From contig JAGXQU010000110.1 in assembly GCA_018335895.1 (NCBI GenBank), forward strand, positions 1 to 64,000: 64,000 nt of DNA, read 5' to 3'. The notes beneath the pieces were generated by a model that did not search any database, was not told where the DNA came from, and saw nothing but the letters and a program-made list of their open reading frames with translations. This DNA comes from Hyphomicrobiales bacterium (GTDB lineage Bacteria > Pseudomonadota > Alphaproteobacteria > Rhizobiales > Xanthobacteraceae). Shown in pieces: positions 49,338 through 57,858 of the stretch. A program made the translations under genes and the position numbers. The first letter of the stretch is position 1. Each line of letters opens with the position of its first letter.

Positions 49338-50171
49338 TCAATGCGCGAGCAGGATCGGCACCGGAGCGACTTTCGACAGGTACTCCGTGACGCCGCCCAG
49401 GATAAACTCGCGGATGCGAGAATGTCCGTAGCCGCCCATAACAATCAGATCGGCGTTTTTCCGGCCCGCATGCTCCGCGATCAATACGCCGACGTGCTGA
49501 TCTTCGCCCCTCACGTTCAGGGATACTACATCGGTTTCGATATCGTGCCTTTGGATATGTGCGGCGATTTCAGAGGCCGGCACCAGACTTTCCTCGCCTT
49601 CGCGTGCAGCCGTGAAGATGCTTATGCTTTTAAGGTCGGGAAAGAGCGCAAGCGCGGAAGAAAGTACCCGCGTGGCGTGCGAGGATCCGTCCCAGGCGAG
49701 CACGGCCGTCCGGAAGCGCTCGACCGGTTTCTTCGTCGGAGTCGCGATGAGAACCGGCCTGCCCGACCCGAACAGAACGGTCTCGAATATGGCGGAGGCA
49801 GGGTCCAAAAAGTCGTCGAGACGATCGATGATCGTAAGATCGAAGCAGCGCGCCGACTTCTCGATCGAAGCTGTAATTTCCGCAAGCGATTCGGTTTGCT
49901 TGAGAACCGCCGGCGTGAAACCTTGCTGCCTGCCGGCATCCAGAACCTGTGCCTCAGTCGCGTTCGCCATTTCGGCGGCTTTGTTATTTGCGTCCGCAAT
50001 CAAGCCTTCCACCAGACTGATACCGAAAAAATTCAAAACCGGCGGCGGTGTCGGTGCCACCGCCACAAAGGTAGGGTTCACGTTGTAACCGGCTACAAAT
50101 GCGAGAGTCTGGCTGAGGGCAGCGGACGGCTCATCGTTGGATTGGATTACACACAGTAGATCTCTCGGCAT
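49338..50171 (-). CDS. Universal stress protein (UspA family)
   Basis: A 277-residue protein with two Usp-like halves: a degenerate N-terminal half, and a C-terminal half that ends in the ATP-binding type signature MGGYGHSRIREFILGGVTEYL. I chose the ATG at 50171, which has CGGAG upstream; a Met ten codons earlier lacks a ribosome site. A FixK box (50226-50239) lies 55 bases upstream, so it should be induced without oxygen. It resembles the protein at 56134-57021 in layout and C-terminal signature, so this window carries two such paralogues. Confidence 0.88.
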   Translation of the reverse strand: MPRDLLCVIQSNDEPSAALSQTLAFVAGYNVNPTFVAVAPTPPPVLNFFGISLVEGLIADANNKAAEMANATEAQVLDAGRQQGFTPAVLKQTESLAEITASIEKSARCFDLTIIDRLDDFLDPASAIFETVLFGSGRPVLIATPTKKPVERFRTAVLAWDGSSHATRVLSSALALFPDLKSISIFTAAREGEESLVPASEIAAHIQRHDIETDVVSLNVRGEDQHVGVLIAEHAGRKNADLIVMGGYGHSRIREFILGGVTEYLSKVAPVPILLAH

Positions 50172-50225
50172 CGCCCGCTCCGTTGCTCCGGATTTCTTCA
50201 TTTAGCAAAAGTGCGAACGGAGGTG

Positions 50226-50239
50226 TTGCGTCAGATCAA
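50226..50239. promoter_or_regulatory. FixK/FNR box before the Usp gene
   Basis: TTGCGTCAGATCAA: right half perfect, left half TTGCG instead of TTGAT. The same 14 bases occur at 54967-54980. It lies 55 bases upstream of the Usp start and just inside the hemN 3' side. Confidence 0.7.
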
Positions 50240-50246
50240 AAGTGCA

Positions 50247-51623
50247 TCAAACCGCGCGTGAATGACGGCTAACTCCAGCCGCGAGGTATTTGTCGAAGAC
50301 ACTCGCAACAATTCTTACAAAAGGCTTGCCGCTTTCCGTCACGCTTATCTTTCTGCCATGCCTGCGGACCAGCCCCCGATTCGAGAGCTGATCGATCTTC
50401 GCCAACTCGGCGGAAAAAATCGCTGGCGTCTGCCGGCGCTGGACGATGCGATCAATGTCAACGCAGAAATCGCACATGAGCCGCTCTATGATCTCGGCTC
50501 TTAGGCAATCATCGGGCTCCAGGAGCGCGCCTCGGGCAGTCGCGAAGTTTTCCGCATCAATTGCCGTTTTATAAGCAGCCGTCGCCGGGTGATTCTGCGT
50601 ATAACCGTTGCGGAAGCGGCTGATCGCAGAGGTGCCGAAGCCGAGAATTACCGAGGATTCGTCGTCCGTGTAACCCTGAAAGTTGCGCCTCAACCTGCCT
50701 GCCGCAGCGGCCTTCGCCAAAGCGTCACCCGGCAAGGCAAAATGATCGATCCCCACCGCCCGGTATCCGAGGTCCAACCACGCGTTGCGAGCCGCCATTG
50801 CCTGTGAAAGCCGCAGCGTGGCGTCCGGTAGCGTACGCTCATCGATCAGCGTCTGCCTTCGCTTGAACCAAGGCACGTGCGCGTAGCCGAACATCGCCAC
50901 TCGCCGAGGCTTCAGCCGCGAACAAAGAAGGGCGCTAAGCTGCACATCCTCCACGGATTGCTCCGGCAGCCCGTACATCAGATCGATACCAATGTTCGCA
51001 ATTCCAGCCGCGCGAAGCCGTTTTACGGCACGTTCGACGACCTCGTAAGGCTGGACGCGCCCGATCGCTTGCTGGACGCGCGGCGAAAGGTCTTGGACGC
51101 CGAGATTTGCGCGCGATATCCCGATTGCGGCAATCGAAGAAAGGACATCGTTATCCAGCCTTCTCGGATCCAGTTCGATCGCATGCTCGTCGAGCGAACT
51201 GAGATCGAAATAGCTGCTGATAGACCGGAATACGCGCTCCAGGCTTTTCGCGCCCAAAATTGAAGGCGTTCCACCGCCCCAATGGATTCTCCGGACTCCT
51301 TTTCCGCCCGCACGCTTGGACACAAGCGCGATTTCATCGATCAAGTGAGCGGCATATGATTCAACCGGCTCGCGCCTGTGCGTGGCTACCGTGTTACAGC
51401 CGCAGTAGTTGCAAAGTTCGACGCAGAACGGAACATGCAAATAGAGAGAAATTGAATCGTTAGGCGATATCCCGGCCAGCCAGTTCCCGTGATCGTCGCA
51501 GCCTACCGAAGCCGAAAAGTTCGGAGCCGTCGGATAGGAAGTATACCGCGGCACAGCCTGATTGCTGAGATCAGGCGTGCTCAAATGCGGCAAAACGGCC
51601 GCCTGTGCGATCGTCTCAGACAT
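50247..51623 (-). CDS. hemN: Oxygen-independent coproporphyrinogen III oxidase
   Basis: A 458-residue radical-SAM enzyme for haem synthesis without oxygen. The cluster motif is VPFCVELCNYCGC (Cys-x3-Cys-x2-Cys), and SLYLHVPFC, RIHWGGGTPS, NLGVQDLSPRVQQAIGRVQPY and SQAMAARNAWLDLGYRAVGIDHF are family blocks. The start overlaps the 125-residue gene stop by eight bases. With that gene and the FixK-type gene it forms one minus-strand operon, which provides haem for cytochromes in low oxygen. Confidence 0.95.
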   Translation of the reverse strand: MSETIAQAAVLPHLSTPDLSNQAVPRYTSYPTAPNFSASVGCDDHGNWLAGISPNDSISLYLHVPFCVELCNYCGCNTVATHRREPVESYAAHLIDEIALVSKRAGGKGVRRIHWGGGTPSILGAKSLERVFRSISSYFDLSSLDEHAIELDPRRLDNDVLSSIAAIGISRANLGVQDLSPRVQQAIGRVQPYEVVERAVKRLRAAGIANIGIDLMYGLPEQSVEDVQLSALLCSRLKPRRVAMFGYAHVPWFKRRQTLIDERTLPDATLRLSQAMAARNAWLDLGYRAVGIDHFALPGDALAKAAAAGRLRRNFQGYTDDESSVILGFGTSAISRFRNGYTQNHPATAAYKTAIDAENFATARGALLEPDDCLRAEIIERLMCDFCVDIDRIVQRRQTPAIFSAELAKIDQLSNRGLVRRHGRKISVTESGKPFVRIVASVFDKYLAAGVSRHSRAV

Positions 51624-51993
51624 GTTCGACGGAGGTCACACGATAAGCGTGGATGCGTTCCCCTTCGCGAACGGATATGTATTCGCCGAGGCTGAATTTT
51701 TCCTTGCTCAAATTGATTCCGGATTCCTCGGAGCCATCGCCCGAAATGTCGTATTGAAAGTACCAGACATCATCGGCACTGCGAACAAGGTGACCCACTT
51801 CCCTGTCGTTTTCGCGGAACCGTACGATACGGCAGTTGTCGCGATATTTTTCGCACAGCGCCGCATCGAGACGTTTGTCGTGATCCAGTGGCGCAGTGAT
51901 CAGGTAGCCGACCTTGGCATCGCCCTGCGGGTGCCCCGGCTCTCGCGCCAATTCGAGGCGGATCTGATGAAATGCTCGAGGTAGAGGCGACAT
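51616..51993 (-). CDS. Conserved small protein between hemN and fixK, unknown function
   Basis: A 125-residue soluble protein (MSPLPRAFHQIRLELAREPGHP at the start; GYLITAPLDHDKRLDAAL and GHLVRSADDVWYFQYDISGDGSEE further in). I recall similar small proteins beside hemN/fnr genes in rhizobia but cannot name a domain. The start at 51993 has AAAGGAGG seven to eight bases upstream. It lies 14 bases after fixK and overlaps hemN. A role in haem or redox metabolism is guessed from the neighbours only. Confidence 0.8.
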   Translation of the reverse strand: MSPLPRAFHQIRLELAREPGHPQGDAKVGYLITAPLDHDKRLDAALCEKYRDNCRIVRFRENDREVGHLVRSADDVWYFQYDISGDGSEESGINLSKEKFSLGEYISVREGERIHAYRVTSVEHV

Positions 51994-52007
51994 TACCCAG
52001 CCTCCTT

Positions 52008-52712
52008 TTACGATTGCATCCGGCTGAGGGCCGCCTGATTCTTGATCCGCACTTTGCGGGAGGTAGGCAGTTCTATGAACGCCTTGCGCTCCATCTGGGA
52101 CAATGTTCGAGACACCGTCTCGATCGTCAGGCCGAGATAATCGGCGATATCCTGTCTCGACATCGGCAATTCGAAGCCGCCGTCGCTCTGGGAACGCTTC
52201 GACATCTCGACCAGAAATGAGGCGACGCGCTCCTGAGCGCTGCTCCGCCCGAGCAGAACCAGCTGATCGTGCACATGATCCAATTCGCGCGCGGTCATCT
52301 GCCAAAGTTCGCGCGCGATCGTCGCGTCGGTCTGGGCCAGCGCAGCCAAGGTCGAGCGTTTCACTGCGAGTACGATCGTGTCGCCAATCGCTTCGGCAGC
52401 AAACCGGTGGGTTGCGCCCGATTCCAGTCCGAAAATATCCCCGGGCAGATAGAATGCCCCGACCTGGCGGCGACCGTCATCGAGAAGCTTGTAGGTGCGG
52501 ACCGAGCCGCTCACAAGCCGGTAGACAAACTCGGCCGGCTCGTCCTGACCATAAATTTCCTGGTTGCGAGCGTAAGGAAGCTTCGCACCCATCAACGCTA
52601 GCGAAGCGTGGAAAGCCGTGTCGCGACCAGCCGCCGGCGGAAGACCGGCAAGATTCATTGCGGCGGAGTGAATATCGGCGGCTGCCGATAGTTGCCTAGC
52701 CTGAGCGCGCAT
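52008..52712 (-). CDS. fixK: FixK-type Crp/Fnr regulator
   Basis: A 234-residue Crp-Fnr protein. It has a cyclic-nucleotide-like sensor domain and a C-terminal helix-turn-helix with the recognition helix LGLTIETVSRTLSQME: the Glu, Ser and Arg are those that read TTGA half-sites. No Cys occurs anywhere, so it cannot hold an FNR-type iron-sulfur cluster and must take its oxygen signal from FixLJ, as FixK2 does. The start at 52712 has GGGAG upstream. It diverges from fixL. Boxes of the expected type precede at least nine other genes in the window, its likely regulon. Confidence 0.92.
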   Translation of the reverse strand: MRAQARQLSAAADIHSAAMNLAGLPPAAGRDTAFHASLALMGAKLPYARNQEIYGQDEPAEFVYRLVSGSVRTYKLLDDGRRQVGAFYLPGDIFGLESGATHRFAAEAIGDTIVLAVKRSTLAALAQTDATIARELWQMTARELDHVHDQLVLLGRSSAQERVASFLVEMSKRSQSDGGFELPMSRQDIADYLGLTIETVSRTLSQMERKAFIELPTSRKVRIKNQAALSRMQS

Positions 52713-52792
52713 GTCCGTCTCCCACATTGGATGGCCGATCGATAACCAGAATGAGGGATCCAATAAATTCAGGCCGAAAACCTAAGGTAAAC

Positions 52793-52799
52793 TACGTAG
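52793..52799. promoter_or_regulatory. Candidate FixJ-binding element
   Basis: TACGTAG inside CTACGTAG lies in the fixK-fixL divergent gap, 81-87 bases before the fixK start. It resembles the GTAMGTAG-type element reported for FixJ at rhizobial fixK promoters. One short match, so low confidence. Confidence 0.35.
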
Positions 52800-52864
52800 G
52801 CGTGATTTATCTGCGCTTGTTGGGTAGAATGGCATGCTGCAAATAGTTCGCGGAAAATACGGCT

Positions 52865-54343
52865 GTGCCGAGCAATTTTTCTAGATCCTTAAATCTAGTG
52901 ACCAGGAGTCCTTTGTTGCGATACGCGGCAGTCATTCCTATCGTTGCGGCGGCACTTGCGATTCGCGCAGCGCTGCAACCGTTGATCGGAAATGAAGCTC
53001 TTTTTCTCCTGTTTATTCCGGCGGTGCTGGCTGCCGCGGTCGTTGGCGGTTTCGGAGCCGGTTTTGCGGCAACTGCACTCAGCCTTGGTGTGGGATACAT
53101 CTTTTTCGTGGCGCAAGGCGCAAGTACAACTCACATACTTCTGAATGGGGTGGGTTTTGTCATTACGGGAATCGCGATCGCGGCTTTCGGGGGCTGGATG
53201 TGGACCACCCGAAATGCAGCGGCGGCGCGCGCAGCGCACCTGAACTCGATACTCGACACGGTACCCGACGCAATGATCGTGATCGACAGCAAGGGGTTGA
53301 TCCAGTCATTTAGTACGACCGCCGAGCGGCTCTTTGGTCATAAAGTGAGTGAAGTACGCGGCAAGAACGTCAGCATGCTCATGCCAAGCCCTTATCGCGA
53401 GGCGCATGACGGATTTCTGCTGCGCTATATGCAGACCGGCGAACGCAGAATTATCGGCATCGGCCGCGTCGTGGTAGGCGAACGCAAAGATGGGTCTACC
53501 TTTCCGATGGAGCTTGCCGTTGGCGAAATGATTTCCGGACGGGACCGGTACTTTACGGGCTTTGTTCGCGACCTTACCGAGCGGCAGGAAACTGATGCGC
53601 GCCTTCAGGAACTTCAGACTGAGCTCGTCCATATCTCCCGGCTGTCGGCAATGGGCGAAATGGCTTCGACGCTCGCGCATGAACTCAATCAGCCGCTCAC
53701 TGCAATCGCCAATTACATGAAGGGCTCAAGCCGTATTGTCAGCGAGTTGGAATTCGACCGATCAGCGCTGCTCAAGTCTGCGCTGGACAAGTCTGCAGAA
53801 CAGGCGATGCGCGCCGGCCAAATAATCCGGAGGCTTCGCGATTTCGTCGCCCGTGGCGAGAGCGAAAAGACCGTGGAAAGCCTTTCCAAGGTGATTGAAG
53901 AAGCCAGCGCGCTTGCGCTTGTCGGCGCAAGAGAATCAGGTGTTCGCGTCAGAATGTTCCTTGGCTCGCCTGCCGATATGGTAGTGGTTGACAAAATTCA
54001 AATTCAACAGGTTCTGCTGAATCTCATGCGCAATGCAATCGATGCCATGAGGAATTCATTGAAAAAGGATCTCACTATTTCAAAGGAGCTTTCAGCAGGC
54101 GGACTTCTCACTGTCAGCATCTCCGACACCGGGACCGGAATTGAGCCGGAAATTCGAGAGCAGTTGTTTCAACCTTTCGTCACTACCAAGGCTGAAGGAA
54201 TGGGCGTCGGTCTTTCAATATCGCGTACCATTGTAGATGCTCATGGCGGAAAACTTTGGGTCGATGATGATCCGGGCGGCGGCGCGAATTTTCGTTTCAC
54301 TCTGCCTATAGCCGATATTGTTCGGGACCATGCCCATGGCTAA
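52865..54343 (+). CDS. fixL: Oxygen-sensing histidine kinase FixL
   Basis: A 492-residue kinase. Residues ~20-110 form four membrane helices (DUF4118-like). The PAS domain (~125-240) holds the haem-binding His181 in REAHDGF, with [20 protein letters not shown] and [13 protein letters not shown] following as in rhizobial FixL. Next come the phospho-acceptor His272 ([20 protein letters not shown]) and the ATPase ([31 protein letters not shown]). Oxygen leaving the haem switches the kinase on and phosphorylates FixJ. The GTG at 52865 is used. It is divergent from fixK. Confidence 0.95.
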   Translation: MPSNFSRSLNLVTRSPLLRYAAVIPIVAAALAIRAALQPLIGNEALFLLFIPAVLAAAVVGGFGAGFAATALSLGVGYIFFVAQGASTTHILLNGVGFVITGIAIAAFGGWMWTTRNAAAARAAHLNSILDTVPDAMIVIDSKGLIQSFSTTAERLFGHKVSEVRGKNVSMLMPSPYREAHDGFLLRYMQTGERRIIGIGRVVVGERKDGSTFPMELAVGEMISGRDRYFTGFVRDLTERQETDARLQELQTELVHISRLSAMGEMASTLAHELNQPLTAIANYMKGSSRIVSELEFDRSALLKSALDKSAEQAMRAGQIIRRLRDFVARGESEKTVESLSKVIEEASALALVGARESGVRVRMFLGSPADMVVVDKIQIQQVLLNLMRNAIDAMRNSLKKDLTISKELSAGGLLTVSISDTGTGIEPEIREQLFQPFVTTKAEGMGVGLSISRTIVDAHGGKLWVDDDPGGGANFRFTLPIADIVRDHAHG

Positions 54344-54965
54344 AAATCGTACGGTATATGTAATCGACGACGACCCGGCGGCACGGGATTCGCTCGAATT
54401 TCTACTAACGACCCACGGCTTCGAAGTATGCGCGTTCGAGCGCGCAGAGGAGTTCTTGGGCGCGCTGCCAAAAGACAGTGAAGCTTGTGTTGTGACCGAC
54501 GTTAGAATGCCGGGCATGACTGGCATCGAGCTCCTGCGCGAATTGAAAAGCCGGTCGTTTGCCCTACCGGTCATCGTCATAACCGGCCACGGCGACATTC
54601 CGCTCGCGGTCGAGGCCATGAGAGATGGTGCCGCCGATTTTCTCGAGAAGCCCTATGACGATCACGCGCTCATAGGGTCGATATCGAGGTCGCTCAGCGC
54701 GGCCAAGTCCGACCTCGTAGCAGACGCCACCCGGTCTGAGCTTTTGCAACGAATTGCCGGCCTTTCGGGGCGGGAGTTAGAAGTAATGGCAGGCCTGGTT
54801 GCCGGAAAGTCCAACAAGGTTATTGCCATCGAGCTCGAGATCAGCCCACGGACAGTTGAAATCTATCGGGCTAACGTTATGTCGAAAATGGCTGCCGATA
54901 GCCTGCCGGCGCTGGTCCGCATGGCCATTGAGGCCGGGTTCCCTGAAAAAATCTCGAAAAGCTGA
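54330..54965 (+). CDS. fixJ: Response regulator FixJ
   Basis: A 211-residue FixJ/NarL-family regulator. The receiver has the acid pair [11 protein letters not shown], the phospho-acceptor Asp57 (VVTDVRMPG), Thr (VITGHGDIP) and Lys (EKPYDD). The LuxR-type output domain follows ([40 protein letters not shown]). It overlaps fixL by 14 bases and activates fixK when phosphorylated in low oxygen. A second ATG two codons later (MAKNRTVY) is an equally possible start. Confidence 0.94.
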   Translation: MPMAKNRTVYVIDDDPAARDSLEFLLTTHGFEVCAFERAEEFLGALPKDSEACVVTDVRMPGMTGIELLRELKSRSFALPVIVITGHGDIPLAVEAMRDGAADFLEKPYDDHALIGSISRSLSAAKSDLVADATRSELLQRIAGLSGRELEVMAGLVAGKSNKVIAIELEISPRTVEIYRANVMSKMAADSLPALVRMAIEAGFPEKISKS

Positions 54966-54966
54966 T

Positions 54967-54980
54967 TTGCGTCAGATCAA
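54967..54980. promoter_or_regulatory. FixK/FNR box before the lone receiver gene
   Basis: TTGCGTCAGATCAA, identical to the box at 50226-50239, directly after the fixJ stop codon and 34 bases before the receiver gene start. Confidence 0.7.
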
Positions 54981-55013
54981 AGCGTTCCGGTTTCATTCGC
55001 TTCAAAAACCGGC

Positions 55014-55448
55014 ATGACTTCCTCACCATCAACGAGCGCTCAAAAGATTACGCCGCCCGCCTCTGCGGAGGAGGCCGTGGTCGTTATCGTTGATGACGAT
55101 CTGGCTGTTTTAACCTCGCTGAAGTTTGCGCTTGAGCTAGAGGGATACGAAGTGAGGACTTTCGCTGACGCGCGAAGTCTGCTGCGCGATCCTGCGGCCG
55201 GGCGCAACGCGCAGTTGATCATCGACTATCATCTACCAGACATCAATGGCTTCGATCTTCTAGAGCGGCTTCAAGCAAAGGGCGTCAAGTCACCCGCCGT
55301 GCTTATCACCAGCCAGCCCAGCGAACAATTGATACGCCGGGCTGCGACGCTCAAAATTCCGATCATCGAAAAGCCGTTTCTCGACAATTCGCTTGTTATG
55401 ACTCTCCGTGCGCAACGTAGCGCCTCATTCAAGACCGAAGGCGCATAA
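55014..55448 (+). CDS. Single-domain response regulator
   Basis: A 144-residue receiver with no output domain: acid pair VIVDDDLAVLTS, phospho-acceptor in LIIDYHLPD, Thr/Ser (LITSQPSE) and Lys (IEKPF). It could act as a phosphate sink or feedback element for FixL, comparable in role to FixT or to single receivers next to fixLJ, although FixT itself is not a receiver. It is preceded by a FixK-type box, so FixK may switch on this brake. The function is inferred. Confidence 0.88.
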   Translation: MTSSPSTSAQKITPPASAEEAVVVIVDDDLAVLTSLKFALELEGYEVRTFADARSLLRDPAAGRNAQLIIDYHLPDINGFDLLERLQAKGVKSPAVLITSQPSEQLIRRAATLKIPIIEKPFLDNSLVMTLRAQRSASFKTEGA

Positions 55449-55476
55449 CAAAAGGCCAGCGAATCTTTCTTGAGAT

Positions 55477-55511
55477 AAAAGCTATCTTCGCCTGACGCAG
55501 ACGAAGATAGC
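55477..55511 (-). terminator. Intrinsic terminator of the 35-residue gene
   Basis: Perfect 10-base inverted repeat GCTATCTTCG (55481-55490) / CGAAGATAGC (55502-55511) with an 11-base loop. On the minus strand it is followed by TTTTAT, so it ends transcription coming from the small gene at 55543-55650. It also lies 30 bases after the receiver gene stop on the plus strand and may work both ways. Confidence 0.75.
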
Positions 55512-55542
55512 ATCGCGGCGGAAGCAGATCGAAGGCAAAACC

Positions 55543-55650
55543 CTACTCGCGAAACTCGCGCGTTTGGTAATCCGCCCAAACCAGGCCAGCCGCGAAAGTG
55601 GCGAATATGAAAGTCACCAGCCCCAGAACTACAATTGCTTCGAACGGCAT
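55543..55650 (-). CDS. Small single-helix membrane protein, 35 residues
   Basis: Reads MPFEAIVVLGLVTFIFATF, then AAGLVWADYQTREFRE and a stop. One hydrophobic helix (residues 5-25) is followed by a charged tail. GGAGG lies eight bases before the ATG, and a good terminator follows on the same strand. Similar tiny proteins are seen next to oxygen-controlled genes in Bradyrhizobium relatives as far as I recall. Upstream (55704-55750) are two FixK boxes. A subunit or stabiliser of a respiratory complex is possible. Confidence 0.72.
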   Translation of the reverse strand: MPFEAIVVLGLVTFIFATFAAGLVWADYQTREFRE

Positions 55651-55703
55651 TTCAGTGTCCTCCGGTTAGAGGAATAAATCACCGTACTGCCTGCATAGGT
55701 TCA

Positions 55704-55717
55704 TTGATCTGGCTCAA
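55704..55717. promoter_or_regulatory. FixK/FNR box 1 of a pair
   Basis: TTGATCTGGCTCAA: four of five bases of the right half match. It lies 54 bases before the start of the 35-residue gene on the minus strand, so it is best placed for that gene. Confidence 0.75.
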
Positions 55718-55736
55718 GTGTCTGCGCGCATTCCGT

Positions 55737-55750
55737 TTGACCTGTGTCAA
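55737..55750. promoter_or_regulatory. FixK/FNR box 2 of a pair
   Basis: TTGACCTGTGTCAA, full match to TTGAC-N4-GTCAA. It lies 50 bases before the start of the plus-strand gene at 55800 and so is best placed for that operon (small protein, Usp, host-attachment-like protein). Confidence 0.85.
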
Positions 55751-55799
55751 ATACCTTCCGGCTGCCTCCGGTACGATGGCGAGAAACAAGGGGTCAATC

Positions 55800-56132
55800 A
55801 TGGGTTTTGTCCCTCAAGCCATCGACGCGAATACGGTCTTCGGCAATTTGCGGGTAACGCTCGCGAACAATATTCATGCCTGCGAACGCTTACTTGACGT
55901 TTCGCTGGATACGATCAGCGATTTGACACACTGTTCTGCAGTTCTGGCAAACAGTAACTGGCTGTCTGCGCTTGAATTGCAGCAGTCACTTTGCGAACCC
56001 GCCAATTTTCGAAGCGCTGCGGCTTCCATGTCCGAACACGGCGCGCGCGTATGGTCGAACATCGTCACATATATCGACCAGTGCGCAGCATGCCGGCAGC
56101 GCGCATTCGACCGGCTGTTTCCGGAGGCTTGA
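55800..56132 (+). CDS. Small protein with phasin-like helices, unknown function
   Basis: A 110-residue helical protein with five Cys (LTHCSAVL, QSLCEP, IDQCAACRQRAF) and a coiled-coil-like middle. The pattern of an amphipathic helix with NWLSALELQQ resembles phasin-type proteins, but the match is weak. The ATG at 55800 has AAGGGG upstream; an ATG eight codons earlier is possible. It is one base before the Usp gene and behind a FixK box. It is presumably expressed in low oxygen. Confidence 0.65.
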   Translation: MGFVPQAIDANTVFGNLRVTLANNIHACERLLDVSLDTISDLTHCSAVLANSNWLSALELQQSLCEPANFRSAAASMSEHGARVWSNIVTYIDQCAACRQRAFDRLFPEA

Positions 56133-56133
56133 T

Positions 56134-57021
56134 ATGCTTACAACGGGTCCGCGAACCGGCGACATGAAGGCTGTCACCATTACGATTGCAAACGGGAGCA
56201 AGGCAACGATCCGAGATGTCGCCGTTCCTCTGTTTGCTCACGCGAATGCCTACCACACCAATAACTACTCGTTCTCGGTAGCCGAGATGTTTGGGGCTTC
56301 AGTTACGGGGTTCGCCATCTGCCCGAGCCTGATCCTGCCGGTTACCGGTCCGTTCGACTCAATTCCCGGGCCGCTCATCGACGAACTCATGGCACAGAGC
56401 GAGACCGAAGGCCGGGAAAATGCCCATCAGTTCGAGCATCAGGCCACGCTACGCAATCTGCCGGTTGTGACAAGGGTCATTCGTGCCGGGGCTAGCGACG
56501 CTTCGCAGCACTTTGCCTCGCTCGCACGGAACTTTGACGTCTCGGTCGTGCCGCAAGCAAAGGACGGCGACAACGACTTTGCCGAGGCTACGGTCTTTGG
56601 CGCCGGCAGGCCGGCAATCATCGTTCCCTACATTCATCAAACGGCGATTTCTCTAAGCCGTATGCTCGTCTGCTGGGACGGGAGCCGCGCTGCGGCGCGG
56701 GCAATCGGCGATGCGTGGCCGCTCCTTGAGAGAGCAAGTTCAGTCGAGATCGTCAGCGTTGGCAATAAGGACAAGCTGGCCGATTCCCATTACTGGCTCG
56801 GCGAGCATTTCGCGCAGCACGGCGTAACCGCGCGCCTGACCGTCCTCGACCCGGCCGACAATGACGTCGGAAACGTTATCCTTTCCTACGCTGCCGACGC
56901 AGGTACCAGCATAATCGTTATGGGTGCCTACGGGCACTCCAGAACGAGAGAATGGATTTTAGGAGGTGTTACGCAAACCATCCTGAAGACCATGACGGTT
57001 CCGGTTTTGATGTCTCACTGA
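56134..57021 (+). CDS. Universal stress protein, two-domain
   Basis: A 295-residue Usp-family protein. Its C-terminal half ends IIVMGAYGHSRTREWILGGVTQTILKTM, the ATP-binding type signature, and LVCWDGSRAAARAIGDAWPLL opens that half. I chose the ATG at 56134 with CCGGAGG upstream. The gene follows the 110-residue protein and precedes the host-attachment-like gene, all likely in one FixK-controlled operon. It is a paralogue of the protein at 49338-50171. Such proteins help survive anaerobic or starvation stress. Confidence 0.9.
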   Translation: MLTTGPRTGDMKAVTITIANGSKATIRDVAVPLFAHANAYHTNNYSFSVAEMFGASVTGFAICPSLILPVTGPFDSIPGPLIDELMAQSETEGRENAHQFEHQATLRNLPVVTRVIRAGASDASQHFASLARNFDVSVVPQAKDGDNDFAEATVFGAGRPAIIVPYIHQTAISLSRMLVCWDGSRAAARAIGDAWPLLERASSVEIVSVGNKDKLADSHYWLGEHFAQHGVTARLTVLDPADNDVGNVILSYAADAGTSIIVMGAYGHSRTREWILGGVTQTILKTMTVPVLMSH

Positions 57022-57031
57022 AGAAGTCCCC

Positions 57032-57493
57032 ATGAAACAGCAAAAAGTAGATCACGGGGCGTGGATCGCCCTGTGCGATGGCGCCCGCTCGCTGATCCTC
57101 AGCAACTTTGGTGACGACAACTTTTTCCATTTCCGAACCGTGGAAGCGAAAGAGGGCAACCGCCGCCCCAGCCAGGAAATTGGAAGAGATAAGCCGCCGC
57201 GGGTGCAGGAATCCGTTGGTAGCCACCGAATTTCGATCGCAACAAACGATAAACACGACGAGGAAGAAAAGCGGCTTATTCGGGAATTTGCCGACCGGCT
57301 TCACATCGCTGTTACCGGCGGGATGACTGAAACCATCGTGCTAGTCGCCCCTCCCCTCGCGCTCGGATATCTGAGGAAAGTCATTAGCGATCCCGTGCGC
57401 CGTGCGGTACGCTTCGAATTTAGAAAGGACTTTCTCAAACTCAGCATTGACGAACTCGAAGTTCAGCTAAAGAAGCTGCTGCTGGAACAATAG
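57032..57493 (+). CDS. Host attachment-like protein (baeRF family 12)
   Basis: A 153-residue protein of the host-attachment family: WIALCDGARSLILSN, a loop rich in charged residues, then EEKRLIREFADRLHIAV, LVAPPLALGYLRKVISDPVRR and a C-terminal helix. The family is linked to the eukaryotic release factor 1-like baeRF superfamily; the name host attachment comes from an Agrobacterium/Rhizobium study and may not reflect function. It starts 11 bases after the Usp stop, so it is the last gene of that operon. Confidence 0.85.
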   Translation: MKQQKVDHGAWIALCDGARSLILSNFGDDNFFHFRTVEAKEGNRRPSQEIGRDKPPRVQESVGSHRISIATNDKHDEEEKRLIREFADRLHIAVTGGMTETIVLVAPPLALGYLRKVISDPVRRAVRFEFRKDFLKLSIDELEVQLKKLLLEQ

Positions 57494-57858
57494 CTAGGTG
57501 TGGGAGTAGGTTATGGCAGTCCAAGACCGGCAGCCTTACTCCAATACTTAGCAAGAACGGCTCGGTCTTGGCGCGTGAAGCCATCAGGTGCTGAACGCTT
57601 GTGATCAATACCGCGCAAACACAACCGGAGTTGCCGGAAGAAGGCTTGCCGGCGTCACGATAGGCGACCGGGCTGCGCGAGACGAATCTCGACCAGCGCA
57701 GGCACTGCGGGTCAATTGCAGACCAAGTATCTCAATCAATGTTTTGTCGTGGGGTGCGGCGAGTACGGCGATCTCGGCTTGCTGCTGATCAGCGCGCTTT
57801 GTGCCGGACCCTTTATTCCGCTCGTAGCCATTGCCCCCTTCGGCCGGCGGATCGTTCT
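57494..57858. other. Intergenic region with a possible gene remnant
   Basis: About 365 bases between two convergent operons. A plus-strand frame from about 57662 to 57862 ends in a hydrophobic stretch, GLLLISALCAGPFIPLVAI, then a basic tail and stop, reminiscent of the last helix of a membrane transporter. It has no start codon with a ribosome site. It may be the tail of a lost transporter gene; low confidence. Confidence 0.4.

Noticed and set aside
52008-52712. Oxygen-labile FNR with an iron-sulfur cluster
   Set aside because: The protein has no Cys at all, so it is FixK-like rather than a direct oxygen sensor.
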